The notes under the pieces are model-generated. The model did not search any database and had not been told where the DNA came from. It saw nothing but the letters and a program-made list of their open reading frames with translations. 24,933 nucleotides of DNA from Pseudorhodobacter antarcticus (GTDB lineage: Bacteria > Pseudomonadota > Alphaproteobacteria > Rhodobacterales > Rhodobacteraceae), in the NCBI GenBank assembly GCA_945860375.1, contig CAMAQR010000049.1, positions 1 through 24,933 on the forward strand. Direction: 5' to 3'. Below, piece by piece: positions 9,039-16,730 of this stretch; position 1 is the first letter of the stretch, and every line of letters starts with the position of its first letter. The translations under genes and the position numbers were made by a program.

Positions 9039-9662
9039 CTAGGGCGTCAGCGAGCAACAACCGCCAAAGGCAGCGGACGCAGCACCGCTTGCGTCGCGCA
9101 TGAACAGGCTGACGGCTATGCCATAGGCGGTGTCTGACATGCCGTCAGAGCAACTCTCGCCGTTCAGGGTGGCGATGCCGTCAAAACCCGCGCCGCCAAA
9201 GGCAATGGCTGCCGTGGTCTGGTAAAGGTTGTTGGGCCATACTGCAGAGATCACTGCGGCGCGGTCTGGCGTTTCAGGGTCGGAGAGGCTCGCCATCCCC
9301 GTGGCCGGATCAAAGCCCAGCGCCCAGAATGGTTCGGTTCCAATGCAATGCAGTGGCTGTTCCAGCGCGCCCCAATCCGGGCCATCCTGCTGCGCCAGAA
9401 AACGCATTGATGCGTAACCGCTGCCCTCACCCATGTTCACGCTGGCCCACGTCCCGGTGGCATCAACGGCAACCACCTCAACCGATTTGGCATTGCGGGG
9501 CAGGGTGCCAACAATCGCAGAGTTGGCGCTGGGCTTGGCGCGGATGTTCAGCACATCGCCCACAGCGACCCCGATAACGTCATAAAGCGCGGGCAGAATC
9601 TGTTGTGCTACTGCCACAGGTGCGCATAACAACATCAGCCCAAACACCAGACCCCGGATCAT
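9039..9662 (-). CDS. Exported SH3b-domain protein with COG3650-like C-terminal domain
   Basis: The 207-residue protein carries a signal peptide (residues 1-20, ending VAVAQ). A bacterial SH3-like region follows (about 30-90) with the typical LNIRAKPSANSAIVGTL pattern. The C-terminal half has CIGTEPFWALGF from 106, CSDGMSD at 171-177 and a closing GCC at 201-203. This matches the conserved cysteine pattern that I associate with the COG3650 family of predicted envelope proteins. SH3b domains often bind cell-wall or protein ligands. The ATG overlaps the stop of the upstream permease gene as ATGA, so translation is likely coupled; the in-frame start 15 bases upstream would lie inside the permease gene. 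The coupling suggests a role near the export machinery, but function is unproven. Confidence 0.8.
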   Translation of the reverse strand: MIRGLVFGLMLLCAPVAVAQQILPALYDVIGVAVGDVLNIRAKPSANSAIVGTLPRNAKSVEVVAVDATGTWASVNMGEGSGYASMRFLAQQDGPDWGALEQPLHCIGTEPFWALGFDPATGMASLSDPETPDRAAVISAVWPNNLYQTTAAIAFGGAGFDGIATLNGESCSDGMSDTAYGIAVSLFMRDASGAASAAFGGCCSLTP

Positions 9663-10480
9663 TTCCCCGCCCCCCAACTCGCCGACGCGTGTTTGGTTGT
9701 GTAATGCTCTCCCATCAATCCGATCACCATCAACACCGCCGTCACGATCAGAGGATAGGCGACGGAACTGTAATGCGGGTGATAATTCTCAAACATGAAG
9801 CCGCGGGTCTGATCGATAGAGTGGAACAGCGGGTTCCAAGTGTACATCGAAAGAATGTAAGTCGGCGTGGCGTTGGCCAAAAACATCTTGCCGGAAAAGA
9901 TCATGTTGGCGCGCGAATAAATCGTGGTTAGCACGCCAAACATCTCGGGCTGCCACGGTGTCGCGGCCTTGAACACCATGCCAACGCCGATGCCCGACAC
10001 CCATGACACCAGAAACATCCCAACCACATAAACCGGTTCGTGAATGGTAATCGGGGTCCAAAGGGTGTGGTAGACGAACAGGATCACCGAGGCCGACAGC
10101 ACCTGCAGATAAAGCGCGCCGAGGGCCGCCGAGCTGATGGCGACAATGGTGTTCATCGGCGAGTGTTTCATCATCGCCGAGGTCGGCCCGTCGGATTTGG
10201 CCACGGCCTGCAACGTCTTGGAATGGGTGGCAAAGTTCATCACGCCCGACATGATGTACAAGACGAAATCGCCGCGCACTCCGCGCCCGCGCCCACCCAA
10301 CAGATCGAACATGAACACCATGATCGCCACCATGATCACGGATTGCAGAATGCTCATCAACAGGCCGATCACTGCGTTGCCATGCGATTTGCGAATGTTG
10401 CGCACTGCCGCGTGAAAGATAAGCTCCAGCATGGCGAAGCCACTGCCGGTGGTCGACTTACGGATTTCTGGCCGGAACAT
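9659..10480 (-). CDS. ABC-2 type polysaccharide export permease, KpsM-like
   Basis: This 273-residue protein has about six hydrophobic membrane segments and the general layout of ABC-2 permeases that export capsular polysaccharide or O-antigen (KpsM/Wzm type). It would sit in the inner membrane and need an ATPase subunit (KpsT type), which is not encoded in this window. The start at 10480 is supported by GAGGT about 7 bases upstream. It is divergent from cysQ, with 144 bases between the two starts that must hold both promoters. Its stop overlaps the start of the SH3b protein gene. The nearby kdsB-like gene and glycosyltransferases support a role in surface glycan export; export of another glycoconjugate is possible. 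Confidence 0.82.
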   Translation of the reverse strand: MFRPEIRKSTTGSGFAMLELIFHAAVRNIRKSHGNAVIGLLMSILQSVIMVAIMVFMFDLLGGRGRGVRGDFVLYIMSGVMNFATHSKTLQAVAKSDGPTSAMMKHSPMNTIVAISSAALGALYLQVLSASVILFVYHTLWTPITIHEPVYVVGMFLVSWVSGIGVGMVFKAATPWQPEMFGVLTTIYSRANMIFSGKMFLANATPTYILSMYTWNPLFHSIDQTRGFMFENYHPHYSSVAYPLIVTAVLMVIGLMGEHYTTKHASASWGAGK

Positions 10481-10624
10481 ATCGCTGCTACCTCAACGCC
10501 ATCTGATGGGCTTGCCCCGTCATACACAGGAAATCTTGCTGTTCCCTTTCCAAGTGATGATAAGGTCAAGAAGAGTATTAATCAATAACGCGGCCATACT
10601 GTGGCGGTGTGGGCAGGAGAGCCG

Positions 10625-11419
10625 ATGGACTTTGACCACTTGATCCCCGTTATCCGACGTCTGGCGCTGCAGGCGGGCGACCGTATCATGGAGGTCTATA
10701 ACGGTCCGGAGTTTGAGGTGAAGTCGAAATCCGATGCCAGCCCGGTGACATTGGCCGATGAAGCAGCGGATGCGCTGATCTCGGCGGGCCTGCGCGCGGT
10801 GTTTCCCGATGTGGTGTTGATCACCGAAGAACAGGCCGACAGCCACGCGTTGACGGCGCAGACTTTTCTGATCGTCGATCCGCTGGACGGCACCAAGGAA
10901 TTCGTCAAACGCGGCGGCGATTTTACAGTCAACATCGCTTATGTCGAAAATGGCGTGCCCCTGCGCGGCGTGGTCTATGCGCCTGCCCTTGGACGGCTGT
11001 TTTACACCTTGGCCAATGGCGATACGGTTGAAGAAACCGGGCCGATGGCCAAGGACATCGCAGGCCCAGTGCAGCGCATTGCGGTGCGCGCGCCGGACAA
11101 TGCCGCGCTGATGGTCGTTGCGTCCAAATCGCACCGCGATCAGGCGCTTGAGGATTACATCGGCAAATACGCGGTGCAGGATTCAACCTCTGCGGGATCG
11201 TCGCTGAAATTCTGTCTGGTGGCGACGGGCGAGGCTGATCTCTATCCGCGCCTGGGCCGCACCATGGAATGGGACACGGCGGCGGGCGACGCGGTTTTGC
11301 GCGGTGCGGGCGGCCATGTGGTCCGGTTTGATGACCACACCCCTTTGGCTTATGGTAAACCCGGATGGGACAACCCGTTTTTCATCGCCTACGCGCCTGG
11401 AGTTGATCTGCAGAAATGA
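10625..11419 (+). CDS. cysQ: 3'(2'),5'-bisphosphate nucleotidase CysQ
   Basis: CysQ hydrolyses 3'-phosphoadenosine 5'-phosphate (PAP), the by-product of sulfate activation and sulfotransferase reactions. The 264-residue product has the lithium-sensitive phosphatase metal-site motifs: SDASPVTLAD at 36-45, the EE pair at 68-69, DPLDGTKEF at 85-93, and EWDTAAGDAV at 215-224. The ATG at 10625 is preferred to the upstream GTG at 10601 because GGAG lies about 6 bases before it and homologues start near MDFDHL. The stop overlaps the start of the kdsB-like gene as ATGA. Placement with glycan genes and a sulfotransferase 7 kb downstream suggests that it clears PAP formed by glycan sulfation, besides its housekeeping role. 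Confidence 0.94.
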   Translation: MDFDHLIPVIRRLALQAGDRIMEVYNGPEFEVKSKSDASPVTLADEAADALISAGLRAVFPDVVLITEEQADSHALTAQTFLIVDPLDGTKEFVKRGGDFTVNIAYVENGVPLRGVVYAPALGRLFYTLANGDTVEETGPMAKDIAGPVQRIAVRAPDNAALMVVASKSHRDQALEDYIGKYAVQDSTSAGSSLKFCLVATGEADLYPRLGRTMEWDTAAGDAVLRGAGGHVVRFDDHTPLAYGKPGWDNPFFIAYAPGVDLQK

Positions 11420-12204
11420 CCGTGCTGATCGCCATCCCCGCCCGCTATGCCAGCACCCGCTATCCGGGCAAGCCTTTGGTTTCGCTGAAAGGCCCTGATG
11501 GTGACAAGACCCTGATCCGCCGTTCGTGGGAGGCTGCGATGGCGGTGCGCGGTGCGGACCGGGTTGTTGTGGCCACCGATGATGACCGCATTGCCGACCA
11601 TGCGCGCGGCTTTGGGGCCGAGGTGGTGATGACTTCTACCACCGCGCAGAATGGCACCGAACGCTGCGCCGAGGTGGCGGCACTGCTGCCCGGTTTCGAT
11701 GTGGTGGTGAACCTGCAAGGCGACGCGCCGCTGACGCCTGCGTGGTTCGTCGAAGAGCTGATCTCGGGGCTGTTGGCCGATCCGGGGGCAGATATCGCAA
11801 CGCCCGTGCTGCGCTGCGACGGCCGGGCGCTGAACGGTTTTCTGGCAGATCGTCGCGCGGGTCGGGTTGGCGGCACCACAGCGGTTTTCGGGGCTGGCAT
11901 GCGGGGGCTGTATTTCTCGAAAGAGGTGATTCCCTTTACCGGGAAAACCTATGCCGATGATGCCGAAACCCCGGTGTTTCATCATGTCGGCGTCTATGCC
12001 TATCGCCCCACCGCCTTGGCCGCCTATCCGTCCTGGCCGGTGGGCCCGCTTGAAACGCTGGAGGGGCTGGAGCAGTTGCGATTTCTTGAAAACGGGCGGC
12101 AGTTGTTGTGCGTCGAGGTGCAGGCCAAGGGCCGCCAGTTCTGGGAGTTGAACAACCCCAGTGACGTCCCGGTGATCGAGGCGATGATGGCTGCCGCCGG
12201 ATGA
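11416..12204 (+). CDS. kdsB: 3-deoxy-manno-octulosonate cytidylyltransferase (KdsB/KpsU-like)
   Basis: KdsB-type enzymes make CMP-Kdo from CTP and Kdo for lipopolysaccharide or capsule. The 262-residue product has the nucleotide-binding PARYASTRYPGKPL at 8-21, NGTERCAEV at 79-87, and the later PLETLEGLEQLRFLENG segment typical of the family. Two features differ from E. coli KdsB as I remember it: the NVQGDEP motif reads NLQGDAP here (99-105), and the usual C-terminal DTPEDL segment is replaced by NNPSDVPVIEAMM. It may therefore be a capsule-type paralogue or act on a related sugar acid. Its start overlaps the cysQ stop and its stop overlaps the glycosyltransferase start, both as ATGA, so the three genes are translationally coupled. 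Confidence 0.85.
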   Translation: MTVLIAIPARYASTRYPGKPLVSLKGPDGDKTLIRRSWEAAMAVRGADRVVVATDDDRIADHARGFGAEVVMTSTTAQNGTERCAEVAALLPGFDVVVNLQGDAPLTPAWFVEELISGLLADPGADIATPVLRCDGRALNGFLADRRAGRVGGTTAVFGAGMRGLYFSKEVIPFTGKTYADDAETPVFHHVGVYAYRPTALAAYPSWPVGPLETLEGLEQLRFLENGRQLLCVEVQAKGRQFWELNNPSDVPVIEAMMAAAG

Positions 12205-13418
12205 CGCAAGCACCTGCCAGCGTGGTCATCGTCAGCCGCCACCGTGCGCAGGCGTTGATGCGCTGCATTGTGGCTCTGACACAGCAGGATCATCCCTGTT
12301 TCGAGGTGATCGTTGTTGCCGATCCAGACGCTATTGCGCAGGTGCAGACGATGGGTCCGGGCCTGAAACTGGTGCCGTTTGATCAAGCGAATATCAGTGC
12401 CGCGCGCAACGCCGGGCTGGCCTCGGCCAACGCAACGGTGGTGGCGTTCATCGACGATGACGCGGTGGCCGAACCGACATGGTTGACCCGCCTGACCGCG
12501 CCCTTTGCCGATGCGCGGGTGATCGCCGCCACGGGATTTGTTCGCGGACGCAATGGGATTTCCTTTCAATGGCAGGCCTGCGAGGTGGACGCACTGGCGC
12601 AAGACCACCCGTTTGACGCCTCTGAATTGGTGATCCGCCCCGGCACCCCACGGCGGGCGATCAAAACCCAAGGTACCAACTGTGCCTTTCGCACGAGCGC
12701 CTTGCGTTCTATCGGCGGCTTTGACCCCGCCTATCGGTTCTATCTGGACGAGGCCGACGTCAATCTGCGCATGGCGCATCTGGGCCAAACCGCTGTTGTG
12801 CCCGACGCGCAAGTGCACCACGGTTTTGCCGCCAGCGACCGCCGCCGCGCCGACCGCGTGCCCCTAAGCCTTTATGACATCGCCGCAAGCACCGCGCTTT
12901 TTCTGCGCCGCCATGCGCCTGAAGCCGATATGACCGCCGCCTTGCACAGCATGACAATCCGCGAAGCTGCGCGCGCCAAACACCACCGCGTTGCGGGCCG
13001 TATTGGCACCGAAGAAGAGGCGGCGCTGCTGCAAAGTCTGGCGCTGGGCTGGGCCGATGGCTTGGTGCGCCCCCTGTCCCCTTTGCCGCCGCTGGCCGTC
13101 TCGCAAGCCGATATGCTGCCCTTGCCGGGCACCGGGCTGCGTCCGGGCCGGGTGATTGCCGGGCGCTTCTGGCAGCGCAATCGCCTTGCCGCCCAAGCCG
13201 CAGAGGCCGCCAAGGCTGGCGCAGTGGTCACGTTGATCTGTCTTGCCCCTACCCTGCGCGCCCACCGCGTTGCCTTCCTGCCGCAAGGCTATTGGTTGCA
13301 AACCGGGGGTCTTTTTGGCCGCAGTGACCGTGCTGGCCCTCGCCTGCGCCTGATCGGTTTTCACCGCCGCATCGCCGAAGAAGTCGCGCGGATATCGGGG
13401 TTCCGGCCCACCAAATGA
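12201..13418 (+). CDS. Glycosyltransferase family 2 protein
   Basis: This 405-residue protein has a GT-A fold of family 2: a beta-strand with SVVIVSRHRAQAL near residue 7, ISAARNAGLA at 65-74 and the metal-binding FIDDDA at 83-88. A second acidic segment, YLDEADVNLRMAH, lies near 180. It would transfer a sugar from a nucleotide-sugar to an acceptor on the cytoplasmic side. The last 100 or so residues form an alanine/arginine-rich region that I do not recognise. The start overlaps the kdsB stop as ATGA, which ties it to Kdo or capsule metabolism. No transmembrane helices are evident. Donor and acceptor are unknown. Confidence 0.87.
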   Translation: MTQAPASVVIVSRHRAQALMRCIVALTQQDHPCFEVIVVADPDAIAQVQTMGPGLKLVPFDQANISAARNAGLASANATVVAFIDDDAVAEPTWLTRLTAPFADARVIAATGFVRGRNGISFQWQACEVDALAQDHPFDASELVIRPGTPRRAIKTQGTNCAFRTSALRSIGGFDPAYRFYLDEADVNLRMAHLGQTAVVPDAQVHHGFAASDRRRADRVPLSLYDIAASTALFLRRHAPEADMTAALHSMTIREAARAKHHRVAGRIGTEEEAALLQSLALGWADGLVRPLSPLPPLAVSQADMLPLPGTGLRPGRVIAGRFWQRNRLAAQAAEAAKAGAVVTLICLAPTLRAHRVAFLPQGYWLQTGGLFGRSDRAGPRLRLIGFHRRIAEEVARISGFRPTK

Positions 13419-13598
13419 CACAGGATCAAGCGGTTCTTGCTCTGCAAACCCACCGCATGGAGTGGATTGTGTGCAAATTGCAACCAATCTGGCAACTTGC
13501 GCCAAATTGTAGCCAGATTTATCTGTTAACGGTCGGCTGCTAGTGTGTAACGTGTCGGCAAAAAGCATTTGGGCGGCGCATTAAAAAGAGTGGGGCAA

Positions 13599-14492
13599 AT
13601 GAAGATCAAAAAGGTCACCAAAGCGGTATTTCCGGTCGCTGGTATGGGCACGCGGTTCCTTCCAGCCACCAAGTCGATCCCCAAAGAGATCATGACACTG
13701 GTTGACCGCCCGCTGATCCAATACGCCATTGATGAGGCGCGGGCCGCCGGGATCAAGGAATTCATCTTTGTCACCTCACGCGGGAAATCTGCGCTTGAGG
13801 ACTACTTCGATCACTCGCCCGAGTTGGAAAACACCCTGCGTAAGGCAGGCAAGGAAGAGCTGTTGGAAATCCTCAAGGAAACCAACATGGATTCGGGTGC
13901 GATTGCCTATCTGCGCCAGAATCGTCCGCTGGGGCTGGGTCACGCTGTCTGGTGTGCCCGCCGTCTGATCGGGAATGAACCCTTTGCCGTGCTGTTGCCC
14001 GATGACGTTATCGCCGCCGAAAAGCCCTGTCTGCAGCAGATGATGGAGGCGTATGAGCAAACCGGCGGCAATATGGTCGCCGCAATGGAGGTGGCCCCGC
14101 ACCGGGCGTCCTCTTACGGCGTGCTCGATATTGCCGAGGATATGGGGCAGATCGTGCTGGCCAAGGGCATGGTCGAAAAGCCCAAAGCGAATGAGGCTCC
14201 GTCAAACCTTGCCGTGATTGGCCGCTACATCCTGTCGCCCAAGGTTTTGACCAACTTAAACAAAATGAAGCAGGGCGCGGGTGGGGAAATTCAGCTGACC
14301 GACGCCATCGCCGAAGAAACCAAGACCGGCAAGGTCTATGGCTATCGGTTCCGCGGGCAACGTTATGATTGCGGCTCGAAGGCGGGCTTTCTGCAGGCAA
14401 CGGTCGCCTTTGGTTTGGCTCGTCCCGATCTGCGCGACGAATTCGGCGCCTATCTGAACGACATGATGGCCCTGCAAAAAGCGGCGCAATAA
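13599..14492 (+). CDS. galU: UTP--glucose-1-phosphate uridylyltransferase
   Basis: GalU makes UDP-glucose from UTP and glucose-1-phosphate, supplying glycan synthesis. The 297-residue product has the full nucleotidyltransferase signature GMGTRFLPATKSIPKE at 15-30, followed by VDRPLIQYAIDEA and the later VEKP and QLTDAI segments. Length is normal. The frame opens further upstream with a TTG, but the ATG at 13599 matches homologues (MKIKKVTKAVFPVAG) and has a purine-rich AAGAGTGGGG before it. A 180-base gap precedes it, containing a pair of direct repeats, so it probably has its own promoter. The next glycosyltransferase starts 3 bases after its stop. Confidence 0.96.
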   Translation: MKIKKVTKAVFPVAGMGTRFLPATKSIPKEIMTLVDRPLIQYAIDEARAAGIKEFIFVTSRGKSALEDYFDHSPELENTLRKAGKEELLEILKETNMDSGAIAYLRQNRPLGLGHAVWCARRLIGNEPFAVLLPDDVIAAEKPCLQQMMEAYEQTGGNMVAAMEVAPHRASSYGVLDIAEDMGQIVLAKGMVEKPKANEAPSNLAVIGRYILSPKVLTNLNKMKQGAGGEIQLTDAIAEETKTGKVYGYRFRGQRYDCGSKAGFLQATVAFGLARPDLRDEFGAYLNDMMALQKAAQ

Positions 14493-14495
14493 GCC

Positions 14496-15671
14496 ATGAC
14501 GCGGCTGTTGGACCTGACGCGGCTGGTGTCGCGTTTGGGCCGGGGGCCGCTGACTGGCATTGACCGGGTCGAACTGGCCTATCTGACCCAACTATTGACC
14601 ATGGATGATCCCCTGTTTGGCTTGGTCCGCAGCAGAGCTGGATTTCTGCTGCTGAATCGCGCGGGCTGTGCCGGGCTTGCGGACCGAGTGTGCGGAACAG
14701 TTGCACTTGGCCCCACCGACCTGCTGGGCCGGCTGATTCATCGCGGCAAACCGCTGCGTGCGCGGGCCGAGGCAGATGCGCGCCGCCTTGCCATTGCCCG
14801 CACCGCCCGCCCGTTGCTGCGCCGGCTGCTGCGGGACATGGCTGACGCGACGTATCTGAACGTCGGCCACGCCAACCTGACCGACCGCAGTTTGGCGGCG
14901 ATCCGGGGGGCTGGGCTGCACGTCGCGGTCATGGTGCATGACACCATTCCGCTGGACCATCCCGCATTCGCCCGACCGGACACGGTGAAGCCGTTTCGTG
15001 CCAAAATGGCCGCCGTGGCCCGCCACGCCAACTGGGTGATCCACACCACGCAAGACGCCCGTGGCAAGACAAACGCGCAACTGGCGGCGCTGGGCCGGGT
15101 GCCGCCGGGCATCGTCGCGGCCTTGGGCGTGCCCATCCCGGTACCGGGCGCCTTGCCGGATAACATCCCAACCGACCGCCCCTATTTTGTCACCATCGGC
15201 ACCATTGAGCCGCGCAAGAACCACGCCCTGCTGCTGGACATCTGGGACCGCCTAGGCCCCGACGCCCCGCGACTTTACATCATTGGTGGTCGCGGCTGGG
15301 CGGATGCCACCACTTTCGCGCGACTGGAGCGCCTGCCGCAAACGGTGCAAGTGCTGTCCGGGCTGCCTGATTCTGCCGTGGCCGCTGTCTTGCAAAACGC
15401 CCGCGCTTTGCTGTTTCCCAGCCTCGCCGAAGGCTTTGGTTTGCCCCCGGTTGAGGCGGCCGCCATGGGCGTTCCCGTTGTGGCATCAAACCTTTCGGTC
15501 ATCCGCGAGCTTCTGGGGGACTTCGCAGTTTACCTCAACGTCGCAGACAGTTACTCTTGGCTGGAAACAATAACGACGCTGGCAGAGGCGTCACCAAAGG
15601 CGTTGGGGCGAAAAAAGATAAACCCGCCAAATTGGGCGGATCATTTCAAGATCGTCTTAAGCGGGCTGTGA
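14496..15671 (+). CDS. Glycosyltransferase, GT4/GT1-like (GT-B fold)
   Basis: The 391-residue protein shows the C-terminal donor-binding half of retaining GT-B glycosyltransferases: FVTIGTIEPRKNH at 231-243, YIIGGRGW at 261-268, and the E-x7-E type motif in PSLAEGFGLPPVEAAAMG at 308-325. The N-terminal half is less conserved but contains VHDTIPLDHP at 147-156, common in this group. Such enzymes transfer sugars such as mannose or glucose during polysaccharide assembly. The start lies 3 bases after galU and in the same frame, with no room for a separate promoter, so co-transcription is near certain. The last 30 residues are unusually rich in lysine and asparagine. Donor and acceptor are unknown. 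Confidence 0.87.
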   Translation: MTRLLDLTRLVSRLGRGPLTGIDRVELAYLTQLLTMDDPLFGLVRSRAGFLLLNRAGCAGLADRVCGTVALGPTDLLGRLIHRGKPLRARAEADARRLAIARTARPLLRRLLRDMADATYLNVGHANLTDRSLAAIRGAGLHVAVMVHDTIPLDHPAFARPDTVKPFRAKMAAVARHANWVIHTTQDARGKTNAQLAALGRVPPGIVAALGVPIPVPGALPDNIPTDRPYFVTIGTIEPRKNHALLLDIWDRLGPDAPRLYIIGGRGWADATTFARLERLPQTVQVLSGLPDSAVAAVLQNARALLFPSLAEGFGLPPVEAAAMGVPVVASNLSVIRELLGDFAVYLNVADSYSWLETITTLAEASPKALGRKKINPPNWADHFKIVLSGL

Positions 15672-15719
15672 TAGCTTGTTCCAAGATGGATATTTGTGCA
15701 GCGGGTGAAAGAGTAAGGG

Positions 15720-16730
15720 TTGAGCGTTTTCTCTCGATATGTCCTGCGTCTGGCGCGCAAACGCTGGCGCATACGCGCCTTCCGCAAGCGGAGGGAGCTG
15801 AGGTCTGTTGTTGACCACACTCACCTGATCACCAACGACAACATTTTGCTGTTTTCCACGCTGCGCAACGAACGGGTGCGGCTGCCCTACTTCCTGCGCT
15901 ACTATCGCGATCTGGGGGTCAATCATTTCCTGATCGTGGACAACAACAGTGATGACGGCTCACGCGAATACCTGCAATCGCAGCCCGACGTGTCACTTTG
16001 GGAAACCGATCACAGCTACAAACGGTCACGCTTTGGTGTGGATTGGCTGAACTGGTTGCAGATGAAGCACGGGCACGATCACTGGTGCCTTGTGGTCGAC
16101 CCGGACGAATTCTTCGTCTACCCGTTCTGCGACACACGGCCCCTGCGGGCGCTGACCGATTGGCTGGATGCCAGCTCGATCAAATCCTTTTCGGCAATGC
16201 TGCTGGACATGTACCCCAAAGGCCCGTTTGACGTGCAGCCCTATGCCGAAGGTCAGGACCCGTTTGAGGTGGCCCCGTATTTCGACAGCGGAAACTACGT
16301 CATCCACCGCAACAAGAAATACGGCAACCTTTGGATCCAAGGCGGCCCGCGCGCGCGCATGTTCTTTCAAGACCTGCCCGAACGCGCGCCGGCGCTGAAC
16401 AAGATCCCTTTGGTGAAATGGAACCGCGACTACGCTTATGTCTCGTCCACCCATATGCTTTTGCCGCGCGGGCTCAATCAGGTTTATGATGAATGGGGGG
16501 GTGAAAAGGCCTCTGGCTGCCTTCTTCATGCCAAGTTTCTGGATACCTTTGCCGTGAAGGCAGAGGAAGAAATGGAACGCCGTCAGCATTACGCCAACAG
16601 CCACGAATACCGCGCCTACCGCGCCGCCATCAGCACCCAGCCCGATCTGTGGTGCAAATGGAGTGAGAAATACATCAACTGGCGTCAGCTTGAGATTCTG
16701 GGGTTGATGTCCAAAGGCAACTGGGCATGA
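15720..16730 (+). CDS. Glycosyltransferase family 2-type protein (Glyco_tranf_2_4-like)
   Basis: This 336-residue protein has a strongly basic N-terminus, then a compact GT-A nucleotide-binding core: LLFSTLRNERVRLPYFLRYY at about 43-62, DNNSDDGS at 74-81 and VVDPDEFFVYP at 125-135. This arrangement is seen in family-2-like enzymes grouped as Glyco_tranf_2_4. The start is a TTG at 15720; no ATG or better start precedes the core, and GAAAGAG lies upstream. A 48-base gap separates it from the previous gene. Its stop overlaps the next start as ATGA. The substrate is unknown. The large C-terminal part, rich in aromatic residues, probably forms the acceptor site. Confidence 0.82.
   Translation: MSVFSRYVLRLARKRWRIRAFRKRRELRSVVDHTHLITNDNILLFSTLRNERVRLPYFLRYYRDLGVNHFLIVDNNSDDGSREYLQSQPDVSLWETDHSYKRSRFGVDWLNWLQMKHGHDHWCLVVDPDEFFVYPFCDTRPLRALTDWLDASSIKSFSAMLLDMYPKGPFDVQPYAEGQDPFEVAPYFDSGNYVIHRNKKYGNLWIQGGPRARMFFQDLPERAPALNKIPLVKWNRDYAYVSSTHMLLPRGLNQVYDEWGGEKASGCLLHAKFLDTFAVKAEEEMERRQHYANSHEYRAYRAAISTQPDLWCKWSEKYINWRQLEILGLMSKGNWA

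Noticed and set aside
10481..10624. Sigma-70 promoters for the divergent permease and cysQ genes
   Set aside because: TTGACC and TTGCTG hexamers occur, but no convincing -10 lies at the right distance, so none is listed.
15623..15639. Hairpin CCCGCC-AAATT-GGGCGG as a terminator
   Set aside because: It lies inside the glycosyltransferase coding region and is not followed by a T-run.
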